From positions 4,159,001 to 4,223,000 of the forward strand of contig NC_133024.1 in assembly GCF_048771995.1 (NCBI RefSeq): DNA of 64,000 bases. The letters are read 5' to 3'. The translations under genes were made by a program, and so were the position numbers. A model generated the notes under the pieces. That model ran no database searches. It was given only the letters and a program-made list of their open reading frames with translations, and was not told the DNA's origin. Numbering within the stretch: position 1 is the first letter of the stretch; each line of letters begins with the position of its first letter. Positions 11,601-23,800 of this stretch are shown in pieces. This DNA is from Taeniopygia guttata (Eukaryota; Chordata; Aves; Passeriformes; Estrildidae).

Positions 11601-14600
11601 AATATGAAGCTCCTCTGACCTGCTGTGGGCCATGATATCATCAGCCTTCAGGGGGAAGGGCTTTAGAGGCACCTGCTGCAGCTGTTGTCTCTGTCTAACT
11701 TGGTGTCCCATCCCACAAAAACAGGGTATTGTTCCAGAAAGAGCTGGACCTTCCTCCAAAAATACCCAATTCTTACCTGACTCCTTAAACTCACCACCTC
11801 TGACACAAAACTGCCAAACTCTCAAAATTCCCCATATGCAACCAAATAGAAAGCACCATCCTTCCTCTGAGGCTGGCTGCTTGGCAAAGAAAGCCCAATG
11901 CCCCATCACTTCAGTACATTTTAATTCCTGCCCCCCCTGTAATTGACTAATTGACTCTGGGGCCTCTTCTCTTGGACCCCACCAGACACAGCTGGTCCTC
12001 ACCTACATGTGGACTAATTGATCTGATTAACTTTGCTGGCCTCTATGATAATTTTGGGATATTTCTTCCAGCCAGCTGCCAATTTTCCCAAGACTTATAG
12101 ACATTCCCTCACCTGTAGGTGTCCATCTACTTTGATTTTTTTCCCACATGTAGTCAGTGACTCAGGAGAGATGCTGACAGCTGGATGATATAAATGCATG
12201 AGCCTCATTCCTTAGGAATTTTATGTGGCTGGGATGGGTGTTACAAGATACATAAAAAATTTGTGTCGTACCCTGAGCCTTCCCTTTAGCCTGACCCTGA
12301 GCTGGCCCTGTGCTGTGAAGAAGAAGAGCCTCTCCTAGCTGACCCTCTGCCTCTCACACTGCCTGGAGAGCAGGAGTGGGCAAGACTTGACCTCTGAAAC
12401 CCCAGAGTTTTACAAGGATGCTGAGTAACTGCATAGGAATGACTGTTTCTCTGGAAAAAAGAACCAAAACCAAACCAAAAACCACACTCTCATCATTTCT
12501 CCATCCCTCTGAACTTCTGTGAGTCTGTGATTTTTCTGAAAGACTGAAAATTACAGCTTTGTCAGCAAGGGGGAAGCTATGACTGAGGAGAGATGTGCTA
12601 CATAAAAATCACCCCAAGCTGGCACAGCTTGTTGGCAGCAGCTGGAGTGAGGTGATCTGCAGCTGCTCTCAGCCATGCAAGGGCAGCTGGTCAATGTTCT
12701 CCCTGAATGACTTCCCTTGACAGCTGGAGATTTTGAAAGTAAACAAAACAAGGTGTGGAGCTGCATGAGCACAAACTGGAGCACAGCACCATGCCAATGA
12801 TGTCTTTTATGGCAGTGGTCCCTGCCTTCTGCTGGGGGACATAGGTTTCATGGCCCCATCAAGCTAGCAGAAGAAAAATCTGCATTACAAAAACCTTGCT
12901 TGCAGTGTTCCTATAAAGAATTCTGATTTTATTCCCACTCCTAAAAAGGAATTATTTCAAAAGCAACACAAGTTCTGCATATAAGGGTGACAGGACCACT
13001 TAAAGCAGTGGGGATTCAGCAAACCTGGGAGCTGAGAGCCTGGACCTGAGACCCTGAAGGCACAGCAGCTCATCACTGCTCCTTGCTGCCACAGGTGAGG
13101 AACCACCAGTTTCACACAGATTTTGTTTGCCTTGACTCAAACTGCTATCAAAGAGCAGGGCTTCACACTTTGGGGACTTCTACCCTTTTCCTCAAGGCCA
13201 GGTAATGTGGTCACAGCTTAGACATCTGGCCACAGACCTGCAGAGATGTGAGAGATGTGTTCTCTCTGCAAACAAGAGGAATGTTGAATTTTGGCAATGG
13301 AGTGCCTTGTCTGAGCTCCTTAAGACCAAGCAGAGTGAAGTACTCAGAGGTTGCATGACCTTTTCTTTGACCTACCAAGAAGACAATGGAAAAGAAAGAG
13401 AATTTTCCACTTGTCCTAGGTGGTTCCTGTTGATCATCCTCCTCTGTCTTTATAATTCCTTAGGAGACAATCTATTCCTAACCACTGTTGTACATAACTA
13501 TAGGATACTCACATATCTCATGTACAGCATTAAAATATATTGTACAATTTAGTCTATTTCTATATAGTGTATATAAAAGCTTGTCTTTATGAGATATGGT
13601 ACCAACAGATAAGAGATAGCAAGGAGAATCTCCTCTAAGATTCTCCTTGCAGATGATGTCACCTCCGTAAACATCATCCTGAGGCAATACTCTTTGACAT
13701 ACTAAGAACTACATTGTTTATCTTAATTTGCTTGCTAAATTATGTTTTGTTAATCAAGAAGTTCCTCATGGTGCCTTTCATGATCCCTTGAGGCTGATTC
13801 ATTGCAGGTATCATTTATTTTGGAATCACTCTCTTAGTCTTGTTGTTTAGTAATTAAATGTAAAATGGTATTTGACCTACCTTATATTTGGTAGACAATT
13901 TCCCATCCTTCCACTGGATCTCTGCACCCTTTGGTAGCCAGTTTTGGTGTGGTTTCCTTGCTGGCTGAATTGTTTTTTGTACTGACCGTTTTACAGAATG
14001 AAACTCAGTGGCCAAAGCAGTTTGTTGTCTCACTGTAAGTGGATGAAGCACTCAAATGTTGTGCACCTAAAAAAACCAAAAACCACCCCAAAGCCTCCAC
14101 TGTAGGCAAACACTAGCAAGCGAGGGTGGGGGAGGAAGAGAGGTAGAATGGATGAGTGATGCAGCTTCCTGGGGTGCTGGGAAGAGCTGGTGGCCTCCAC
14201 AAAGTGACTGAAGTGTTGCAGAATGGACTCCCTCTAGGTTCTGTAGTCTGATATAGCAACTTATGGTGGTTTTGACAAGAGGAAACCACATGCCTAGCCA
14301 TCTTGCTCTTCTGAGAAATGCTGTGACAAACTGAATGGTAAAAACCAAACACTTCAAACCACAATGAAGCATAGAATTTGCTACTGAAGCTTTCCAGTGC
14401 AGTCTTTTTGTGCTTCTTTATCTCCTTTTTGTCCTTTTAAAAAAAATTATTTTACTTTTATTCCTCTTTCTTTCTCCCAACTACAAGGAAGAAAAACAGA
14501 AGAACCAGAAAAATAATTTGCAGGTCTTGTTGGCTGGGGAGGAAGCAAGTTTTAGTTGACACGCTGTAATTGCTGTACATTGCCAGAAAAAAAAACCTCT

Positions 14601-15084
14601 TTAAGACTTCAGGTGCCTGCAGCCATTTCATCAAACCTCAGAGGTAAGAAGTGCCAGGCAGTTAACAGAACACTCTAAGAACAAGTGCTGTCCCCTAGAA
14701 ATGTGTGATTTTGCAGATAGAGGTACACCACCACGGGCTAGGTCTCGCTAAGTAGCCCCCTCCTTTGTTTCTGTTTCTTTCTGCACTTTGCTAAGCAGTC
14801 CAACACCAGATTTCAGCACCAGGAGCTGTAACTTGCAGCTGACAGCAGGGTGTTAGCAGAGGAAGGGAGTCCAGTTTGGGGAGATCACATACCTCCAAAT
14901 CAAACATGACAAGGATAAACAGCTATGTCTGCGTACGAGCTGCCCTGGTGTGCTCTGAACCGAAACACGTGCACAAAAACAACAATTTGTCTGCAAAAAC
15001 AAATTGTAACCCTGCCCAAATGAGCACCACAGGTCCTGCAGCATCCCTTGGCTTTGAGCTGCCACGGCCAGAGGCTGCAGCAAA
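8604..15084. other. Unassigned intergenic DNA
   Basis: No coding exon is recognised. It contains a perfect hairpin at 13619-13650 and A-rich patches at about 12465-12485 and 14065-14085. The open frames at 11574-12002 and 13205-13552 show no domain or splice support. Confidence 0.3.
13619..13650. repeat. Perfect 13-bp inverted repeat with 6-nt loop
   Basis: Arms GCAAGGAGAATCT (13619-13631) and AGATTCTCCTTGC (13638-13650) are exact reverse complements around CCTCTA. No function is known. Confidence 0.8.
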
Positions 15085-15712
15085 TGTTGGTAGATGCTGG
15101 TGTCAGCGTTCAGGAACACACATAATAACGAGATATGATTATCTGCAGGTGCTTTTATTGAGAGCTCTGGGAATCAGGGGTGCAGACCCAAATCTGACTC
15201 CCACATGGCTTTCAAGCTGAATTCATTTTATATTCTATCGTTATATAACTTACATATTAATTATTAAACTTATATTTTTCTATTGTATACACTGACATTA
15301 TTCAAGCATGAGCTTCTCGTGATCTTTCTTAGGCCCCTGACCACAGTTTCTCATGATTATTCTTACCATTAAACAGTAATTTTGGTTAATTACTAAACAA
15401 TTATCACATCTAACAATTGTATCATTTATCATGTACTAGCTACACAGGTGCAGTTCTAGCAAGGTACAAGGCCTACATGTACCCAGGGTATTTTTTTTTC
15501 CAGGGCCTACTAAGCTTAATTTTCCTTTTAACCCTAAATCCCCATGATTTAAAAACCCTTTTACTATCACTGCTACTGTTCTTACCTCAGTGTACTGCAG
15601 CTCTCCAAACTCACCTGAGATATAGAGTTATTTTGCCATATGCAGGCACTACTGAAACATGTTATAAAGTTCTAGATCTGCTCAATTGCATTTGACAAGC
15701 TGTTTCCCAACA
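15085..15712 (-). mobile_element. Solo LTR-like element (family 2)
   Basis: Read on the minus strand this 628-bp block begins TGTTGGGAAAC and ends CTACCAACA, giving the TGTTGG/CCAACA inverted termini usual for LTRs. An AATAAA signal (plus TTTATT at about 15155-15160) lies near its 3' end. I recognise the general look of avian ERV LTRs, but the exact family cannot be assigned. Clear target duplications are not visible, which suggests an older insertion. No internal retroviral part is attached. Confidence 0.55.
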
Positions 15713-17835
15713 ACTAGAGCTGAGGAACCAACCTCCAAAAGTCACTGCGATTCAGAAGTCAATGAAACCCTCTCCACCTGCTTTGTTCTCTTTACAAGAC
15801 AATTTTACATTCTCTTTTGAAGGCAATGTCTTGAAAGGTGGCACTGGATCCTTCTGACAAGGTAGGCAGATGTCCAGTTGTTAACCTGGGCTTGCATGGC
15901 TGAAAAAACAGTGGTTTAGCCTGGTAGTTGACAAATCTATGTTTTAAACTATAATTGTGCTGGAGTGACTTCCCTGGGCAACATTTTCTGGAAGTTAAAC
16001 TATGTGAATTATAAATGGCATTAGTCACTTGGTCTGTGGTGAAATGCTGGCATTTCGTGACTGTGCAATTCTTGTATGTCCCTTTTTTAATTTCCTCAGA
16101 ACTAAAGAGAGCATCCTAGTGAAACAGAAAGAAAGAAAATAATACAAATCACTGTGCTTTTTAAGCAGTAGCTGCAGAACTACTTCTGCCTAATTTATTT
16201 GGAGGGAGCAGCCAGCATACACAGCTCTTCCTCACCAGGGATGCAGTAACAAATTAAAGCAAACAAATTTTTCCCACTGGCAGAGCCACCTCTGTCCTTT
16301 GCCAAGACTGAAAGTTTGCTCTTCATTGAAAAGTGTTTCCTTTAGCAGCTCGCAGGTTTTAAGGGTTCTGGAAGATCAGAATGTTTCTGAGAGAAATTAA
16401 GTTGTTTAATCTGACAAGAATATCTACCAGTTGGGCTTGCAATTCTTCTTAAAATCAAGTGCAGTTCCTTTTGTGATTGCTAAGTAGTGATCTCACATTT
16501 TGATCAGGCCAGAATGCTCTTCCAGAAATTTTTCAGGAAAGTGCAACTATGCAAGTAACTCAAGGAAAGGAAAATAAGATATCTCAAAGGAAAAAGACAA
16601 TAGTATGAAGCAAATATATTTTTCAGACTTATGGGAATGAATTCTTGAACCTACATAAAAGCAGGTCCAAAATGTTTCTTTAGAGTAATAGTGATACATG
16701 AGCTGTTTCTGTTTTCAGATTAGCTGCCACTAAGGAGAAAAGGAATCATAAATGTGAAAGCATGCTTGAGAATTTTTTGTGTCACGTTCTGTTTTCAGCC
16801 TGCTGGCTTGCAACTGATTTGCATAATAATCTGTGTGGCCATTCAACCAAGAGAAAACATTTTATTTGCAATCATAGCCACTCATCAGAAGTCAGAAACT
16901 TGAAACACAATTTACCAGTAGAAGTTTGGTTAGCAAATGAGGTCTCATGGTATGGCTGCCCCACTGTGCCATAGGAGAGGCACCAGTGGGCTGAGAGCTT
17001 GGCTGGTTTCAGCAGCGATCACAACCCACAGAAAGGGGAACACAGGCAATGTGTTCAATGACAAAGCAAAAAGGCACAAATACAATGACTCAGACAAGTT
17101 GTGGGATTTATTTTTATGTCATCTCAGGTGATGGTGGAGGAGGAATTGTGCGCTTGGGGAAGGCAACCCTGTCTTTCCAAGAGACAAGGCTGGGGAAGGA
17201 TCGTGGATCTGCGGAGATGGAGGCAATCTCAGTGGAGGAGAGGTGAGACCAAGGCTCTGCTCTTTCCCTGAGACAGCACATGACTTAGGCCCTGAGTCCA
17301 CCTCTTGGCTTGCTTTGGTCTCCTTAAATTAGAAAAAGAGTTGTGTTACAGAAGCATCAACACATCCTGGGTCTTCACTGATTGACATGATGGATGCAGA
17401 CCCCTAACTGTGTCCCCTGAGTTACATGTAGGGACATTTGCACTACTCATTGCAGCATGGCCTTTTCCTGGAGCTCAGGTCAAGGCCAGGGTGGCCTTTC
17501 CTCCTGCAACCCACAGACACTGGGTGCTGAGCCAGTTTCAAAATCTGTGCTTGTGTTTAGCTGCTTATGAAAACTCAACCTTATGGACAGAGTGCTTGTG
17601 AAAAACCCAGTACTCCTGTCTACTTAGCAGCACAGCTGGGAAAACCTGAGTTTCTGGCTGTGACATTTTTGTCATATCCCCTAAAACTCAGTTGTGTCAT
17701 AGAGGCAGGAGGTTTTCACAAGCCATTTACTGTAGCTTTATGATGGGGAATGTCCCTAGAGTAAGAGCAAAGTGTTTAAGAAAGGGGAAGTGGCACTCAG
17801 TGGATCGCTCGCTTGTCTCTGAGCGCACAGCTAAG
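15713..17835. other. Region upstream of CD200-like unit A
   Basis: No exon is recognised. It should contain the promoter and any 5' UTR exons of unit A. Unlike unit C, there is no GC-rich island. The open frame that runs into the unit A start codon (from 17692) is probably 5' leader. Confidence 0.3.
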
Positions 17836-17887
17836 ATGATGATGGTCGCTTGCCTGCTTCTCTTCAGCATCTGGACCACTGCTCCAG
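17836..17887 (+). CDS. Unit A exon 1: signal peptide
   Basis: It encodes MMMVACLLLFSIWTTAP plus the first base of the next codon, followed by a GTAACT donor. The hydrophobic core and small residues suit a cleavable signal. Three consecutive ATG codons make the exact start ambiguous by up to two residues. An in-frame upstream ATG exists at 17743 but would bury the signal. Confidence 0.7.
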
Positions 17888-20800
17888 GTAACTCTCTTGT
17901 CTGTCTGGGTGTCTGTGTCATTATCCTAACAGTGCTAGGGACATCAGTGGCTGTGCCAGCCTCCTTCTGTGCTGCTGGGTGCTGCAGTCCCCACTTGGCA
18001 CCCTCCTGGGGCAAACCCAATGGCACTTGTGGCACTGTGCTACTTACCTGGGGCTCAGGCGTGTCACTGCTGGTTGCTCTGACAGCATCCACTTCTTAAT
18101 TTACCACCAGTGCATTTATAAATTCCAGAGAGATGTATAAAGGTATTGCAATGGGCAAATTATAAAGCAGGCAGACCTGCTTGTAGGTATCTGTTCAGGC
18201 CATCAAAAGCATGGATGTATTACACTGTTTTTTTAATTTAAAAATCGTGTAGAAAAGGCTGAATTAGTTTCAAACTAGGTTCCATTATCATGGTTTGTAG
18301 TCTGCCTATGGCACTGCTGAGATCTGGAAAGCAAAGTGACTGGCACAGCTTGACAACTGGCTTCTTGGTCTTTGATGGAAATCCGCCTGGCCATGGTCAC
18401 AGCCAGAATCTCAGAGTGCTTTCTTGAGTAGGTCAGTCTAGTGTACCTCTGGGCACTGCAGACAGCCTCTCCCTTCTCTGCAAAGATATTTCCCTTTCTT
18501 GTAAATTGAATTATGTTTTCAGTGCTAAAGCTGTTACTACTAATATCTCCCTTCCCATGCTGACATGCAGAAATAAACTTTGAAAATTATTATGCCAAGA
18601 GAACTGTGGAGCTGAGCCGTCAGCTTCACCGTGCCTATACCCTTAACAATTTTTTCATGTCTAGAATTGGAAGAGGAGACTGTTTTCTTCCTTTCCTTGA
18701 AGACCTTTAATACCATGGCATTTATGCTGTGCCAGTTTTCTGCCCGTGGGCCTTCAGTAGGGTCTCTTCTGCAGCTGTTTCTCAGCAGCATGACTTCAAT
18801 GCTGAGATCAGGTTCTCTCTGCCTTGCTTTTTCCTTCCAGTTTTCTGATCCTTGCCAGTCTCTGCCACACGTGAATACATGATGTATGTGTAGTGAGATA
18901 CATAATAATTTTTAGTATTTTCCTGATTTGCTTCACCCCATGCCACAGGAGGGCTAAGAGGGTGGTATTGGGCCAACAGCTGTTTGGTCATCAGCATGGC
19001 TGAAAGTTTAGGGAATCTCTCTGTGGGTGCCCATGGGATAGCAGTCCTAGCAGACAAATCAGTGGCAGATTGACCGAACTGAACACCAGAGCTGCCTTTC
19101 TCAGTGGTGCTCTCTGCAGAACAGGTATCAGGCTGGCAAAATGCTTGGTGTGAGAGGTGGCAGGTCAAGTGAAACTCTCTGGGTAGCTCTTTCAAGCTGC
19201 ATTTTCAACTTTTTCCTAGATGGAGGGATAGAGAAATCCTCCAGAGTTGCACTGCTTGGAAATGAGGGCGAGGGGCTGCAGGGCCTCTGCTGGGGTTGGG
19301 CTGCAGAAGAGTGTAAGAAATGCTGAGTGTGTCACTTGCTTCTCCCCCAGCCTCTGTGCAGGTGATGAACAGAAAGGTCCAGTCAGTCCAGGCAGGAGGA
19401 AATGTTACTTTTTCATGCCGGGCAGTCACGAAAGAAGATGTGATACAGGTGACATGGCAGAAGGAGACGGCCGGGGCTGAAGACAACATAGCAACTTACA
19501 GTACGATAAATGGCCAAAAAATAGCCAAGGCCTATGTCAGCCACGTGAGCTTTGCCCACAGCGAGCTGCAAGCCTCAGCCATCTCCCTTCATGGAGTCAC
19601 CCTCCAAGATGAAGGATGCTACAAATGCATCTTCAACACATTTCCCTCGGGCGCTGTCACCGGCAGGATGTGTCTCAAGGTTTATGGTAAGGCACTGTAA
19701 TTGTGTATGGGTGCTCATCTGAGGACCAAGTCATTTTTCCTGTGAAAAACCTTCCCTAACATTGCTACACTGATATGAGAAAAATGGTTCTCCCTGTCTG
19801 GTTTTACCAGATGGGAAACCAACATTCAACAGTTCTTTAATTTTTCTTCCCTTTCAAGTCAGCAACAGTGAGATTCAAAACTGACGTGTAACTCATGACT
19901 TCCTCCAAGTTTCCCTGGCCCTGTGATGTGCTGACAGCTGCCTAGCCACAGCCATGAACCTGTGCTCCTCTTCTTCCTTTCGCTGCTGCTCTCACCTCCT
20001 AATCCTGGAAATCAGCCAATTTTTAACTTGCTCTTCATTTGGTTGTAAAAAAACCTGCAAAGTATTCAAAATATAAAGAGGCACATGCATAATAGCTGGA
20101 AGCCCATTTTGAAGCTAGAGTACAAATAACAGTAGTTGGGCTGGGGTCAGGAAAAGGATTTTAATTTAAAAAATGTAAAAAAAGAAGGCTGAAATACTGT
20201 ATGGCTCATGGGATTTCACACATGAATATCCTGAGCATGTCAGCATCAACTAGCTTAAAGAAGAGAGTTGAAACAAATCATGAGTCAGTCATGAGGCAAT
20301 ATTTGTCACCTCCATATGAAATCATCAACTAGCAACTGCAACCTGAAATAAAGACTAAAAGATGAACTCAAAGGAGCTAAGAGTAACAATCTGCTCATCT
20401 TTTGAGGAAAGCTGCTGGGTTTTGTCCAGCTGAGAAAGCTGAGACATTAAACATGCTCTGAGGACACCCTGTTGGCTCCTAGCTTTCTCAGGGACTACTG
20501 TGGGGAAACTGGCCAAAGATCACATCCCCTGTGGAGAGTATCTGTGTCCTGTCACTGGTGATATTAGCCCTGCAGACTATTTTGTTTATCCCTAGTAGCT
20601 TCTGCTGATAAAGACACGGACACATACGTCCACACACCCCTCTGGAGTCCTCTGTGTGGAGAAAGGAAGCTCCTAACTTATAGGGGAAAGGAAGTGGTGG
20701 TGAAAAATACAAGGGAAAAACAAGTCTAGAAAAAATGTTCTTTTTCCCCTCTTTTGGGAAAACTAGGGCAGAAAATAGAAGTGATGAGAAATTCATGCAG

Positions 20801-23800
20801 TATTTCATATACGAAGAGGAAAGCTCCTAAAGAAATCCACTTCTGAGTCATTCAGAGGGTAAACACTTATTATACATTACAGGAAAATGACTTCCAGAGG
20901 GGTCCCATTCTTTTTAATCATATAAATCTAAACACAGAGATTTCTTTCAGGTTTGGGTTTTGGTTTGGTTTTTTTCCATCCAGGTGGGGGAACTTCTTCC
21001 CAAACTCACCAACCTTTTGGCTATGGTTTATCCTTCCCCAGAGCACTAATCTAAAAAAAAAAAGGGATGTTTTTCTGCTGCCACACAAACTTATGGAAGC
21101 ATCTCTTCCTGCAGCTCAGATGAAAACGCATCAACTGGGAAGGGTTTAATTTCTCTCATAGGCTCACAGGCTACTGCCAGAGGCTGCCTCACTGGGGTCA
21201 TGGCAGCCTTCCTGTAATGTGCTGTATCAAACCAGCCCTGGAGGGTCACCATGAACAAACTGAGCATTTGGCACTTTGACAGAAAGTTTTAGCTCTTTAG
21301 GCAGAAGGTTTAGTTATATGGTTATTTCATTGAGGCTAATTTATACTTAAAAGCCACAGTCTTGCTCGTTATACCCCAACTCCTAATGAGTTGTCTGAAC
21401 AAGCCAGAGGGTGCCCCATGAGGCAGAGTGATGCCAGCAGGAATCTCCCAAGGCTCAGAGGTTCAGGGCAGGGTGAGCAATTCCGAGTCACCAGTTGAAA
21501 ATTAAACACTGCCATGTCTTTGCCCTCCAGAGGGGACTGCCAGGGAGTTTTTGAGCTGGTAAATTGCCCAGTTACTGCAGCCTTTGCAAGCGGCTGTTCC
21601 GGGACAGGACGGGCACCATCGCCCGTGGTGAGGGGAAGTGAAACCACGTAAGAACTGGATACAACACTGTGAATAAAGAAACAGGGATGACTGGAGGGAT
21701 GTCAGACCTGCCTGGCTGAAAACAGCAAACCCAGGAAGAAGCAAAAATGTCCTACCCTGTAGCAAAATCCATTTTGGAACAGAATAGTTTCAAGCAGGCT
21801 TGGTGGATCTCTTTTCTCTATTGCCTTTCACCTTCATTTTACCTTGGAAATATTTTGCCAAACTTCACTGGCAGAGAGGATGAGAATGAAAATCAGGATG
21901 AGGATTGAGGAAGAGGTATGGAGATGATGATAGGCAAGACTTGCTGAGTCACAAAATTCCCTGGACATTTGCTGCTCTGTCTTTGGATACCACCTGCCTT
22001 CACTGTAGATGGCAACATTTGTCTGGAATTCTTGAGCCCAGCTGGAAAAATGCCATGGCAATTTCTGAGACAGGAAAACCAAGGCACAGTACTGTGGGTG
22101 AGAATTCATATGGTTTGACAAAGCCTTCTGTCATCATGAGGCATAATGTGATTCCTACAATCTTTTATCATTCTCTGTAACACCACTGCTAAGCCTTTAA
22201 ATATAAACAGCATATAATGACCTGATTCATTATATGTTTTTTATGTTTAAAGGCTTAGCAATGCCTAATTCCTTCTAACTACAGAAAGCCATTACAGAAG
22301 GTCCCTTTTTCAAATATTTGGGAATGCTGACAGAGCCCAAATTTGGGAACATCTGCAGTACTGATCTACAAGAGAGACTAAGGCAAGTACTGGCACACAA
22401 CATCTCAGGTGAAGACTTTTTCACTGGAAACAAATATTTTGATGGAAGGCCAAAGAAGCAGTTAAGTGTATGCATCAAACATGAACAGCCAGCACATACT
22501 AGCAAACGGCATAGCAGTACTTTTCTGCAAAAGCAAGAACTTGCAGGTTTTTGACAGTGCATCTATTACAGACATTTGCTAGAGAAGCTCAGCCCTAAAG
22601 GATCATTCATTGGGGTCCATTGTGAGAAGAGAGAGAAGAGCAGGTGTGGAGTGCAGATGTTTCTGGCAAGTTTTTCTCATCCTCTCTGGTAACATCTGTG
22701 ACTTCTCCCTTTGATTGCTTGTGAATTTTGCAAGATAATATTTGAAGTTAATGCTGTGGGTGGATATGTTATTTTTATGCATCCTGTGAGTGAAAGAAGT
22801 TCAGAGATCATTTATTAATAGAAACATAAATTGTTTGTGACACTAGTCTTTTCACTGGGAGATTTTGAGATGTTCCAGCTGAAATCCCCCTAAACACTTT
22901 CCTTGTTTTTCTCAGAGGTATCAGCAACTCTGCGGGTGTTGAGTTTTTGTCTCTGGTTGATACAAAAAGTGAGAAGTACAAGTTTATTTTTCCTATGCTC
23001 CCACAGCCATCGTAAGTAAATGAGGTCAGGCTTGTAAAAAATCAAACAACAAAAAAAAAAGCAACAAAATTGTCGGTATACAAAGTCTTGCTTCTGGCAG
23101 TTATGGCTAGTAAGATACAGACAACCTTTTGAGGTGGATCTGGAATTGTAGCAGGAGGTTATAGGTGCCATTATGCATCTGGCACATACCTTTTCCCCTT
23201 TTCACAGTGTCTGCTACACCTCACAGGCAAGTCTTTGTTTACTTCACAAAAGGAAAACTTGTTGTTTTTCATAAGAAGAATGAAAAGAAGCTTTGTTTGC
23301 TCATTTAAAAGCAGGCTTGCTAAATGATAGAGGTATGTTTTAGTGTTGGGATAAAAATTAATTTTGGCATAAATATTGCACTTACCACTGTTATTTTTCT
23401 TATGCAAGTAGTAATATACACATGGAGCTCTACTAATTATAGCAGTGGATACTTTTTTAAACAGAGGTCATTCATGGTAATTCAGATTTGATTGAAACTA
23501 GAATTGCCACTGCACTTAAATGCTTTAAAAAAGCAATATTCTCAGAAACAAAGACCTAGAAGTAGAGTGTGGTTTAGACTCCTGTTCCATCAGCACATGC
23601 ACTGAAGTAGAAGGCAGGCTGGTGAGTTGCCATGCAGAAACTTATGGATTGCACTCCCAAATGCAAATCCACACCTTTATAGAGATTGGCCTGTGCAAAC
23701 TGACCTTATCAAACTAAGCAGAGGTTTGAACTAGACATTCTCCTGAAGTCCCTTCTGACCTAAATTATAGCATGATTTTATGCCAAAGGATAAAGAGGTG

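Noticed and set aside
11574-12002. A long minus-strand open frame, and a plus-strand stretch resembling a retroviral protease motif
   Set aside because: Neither has other supporting domains or flanking LTRs; the motif is too short to call.
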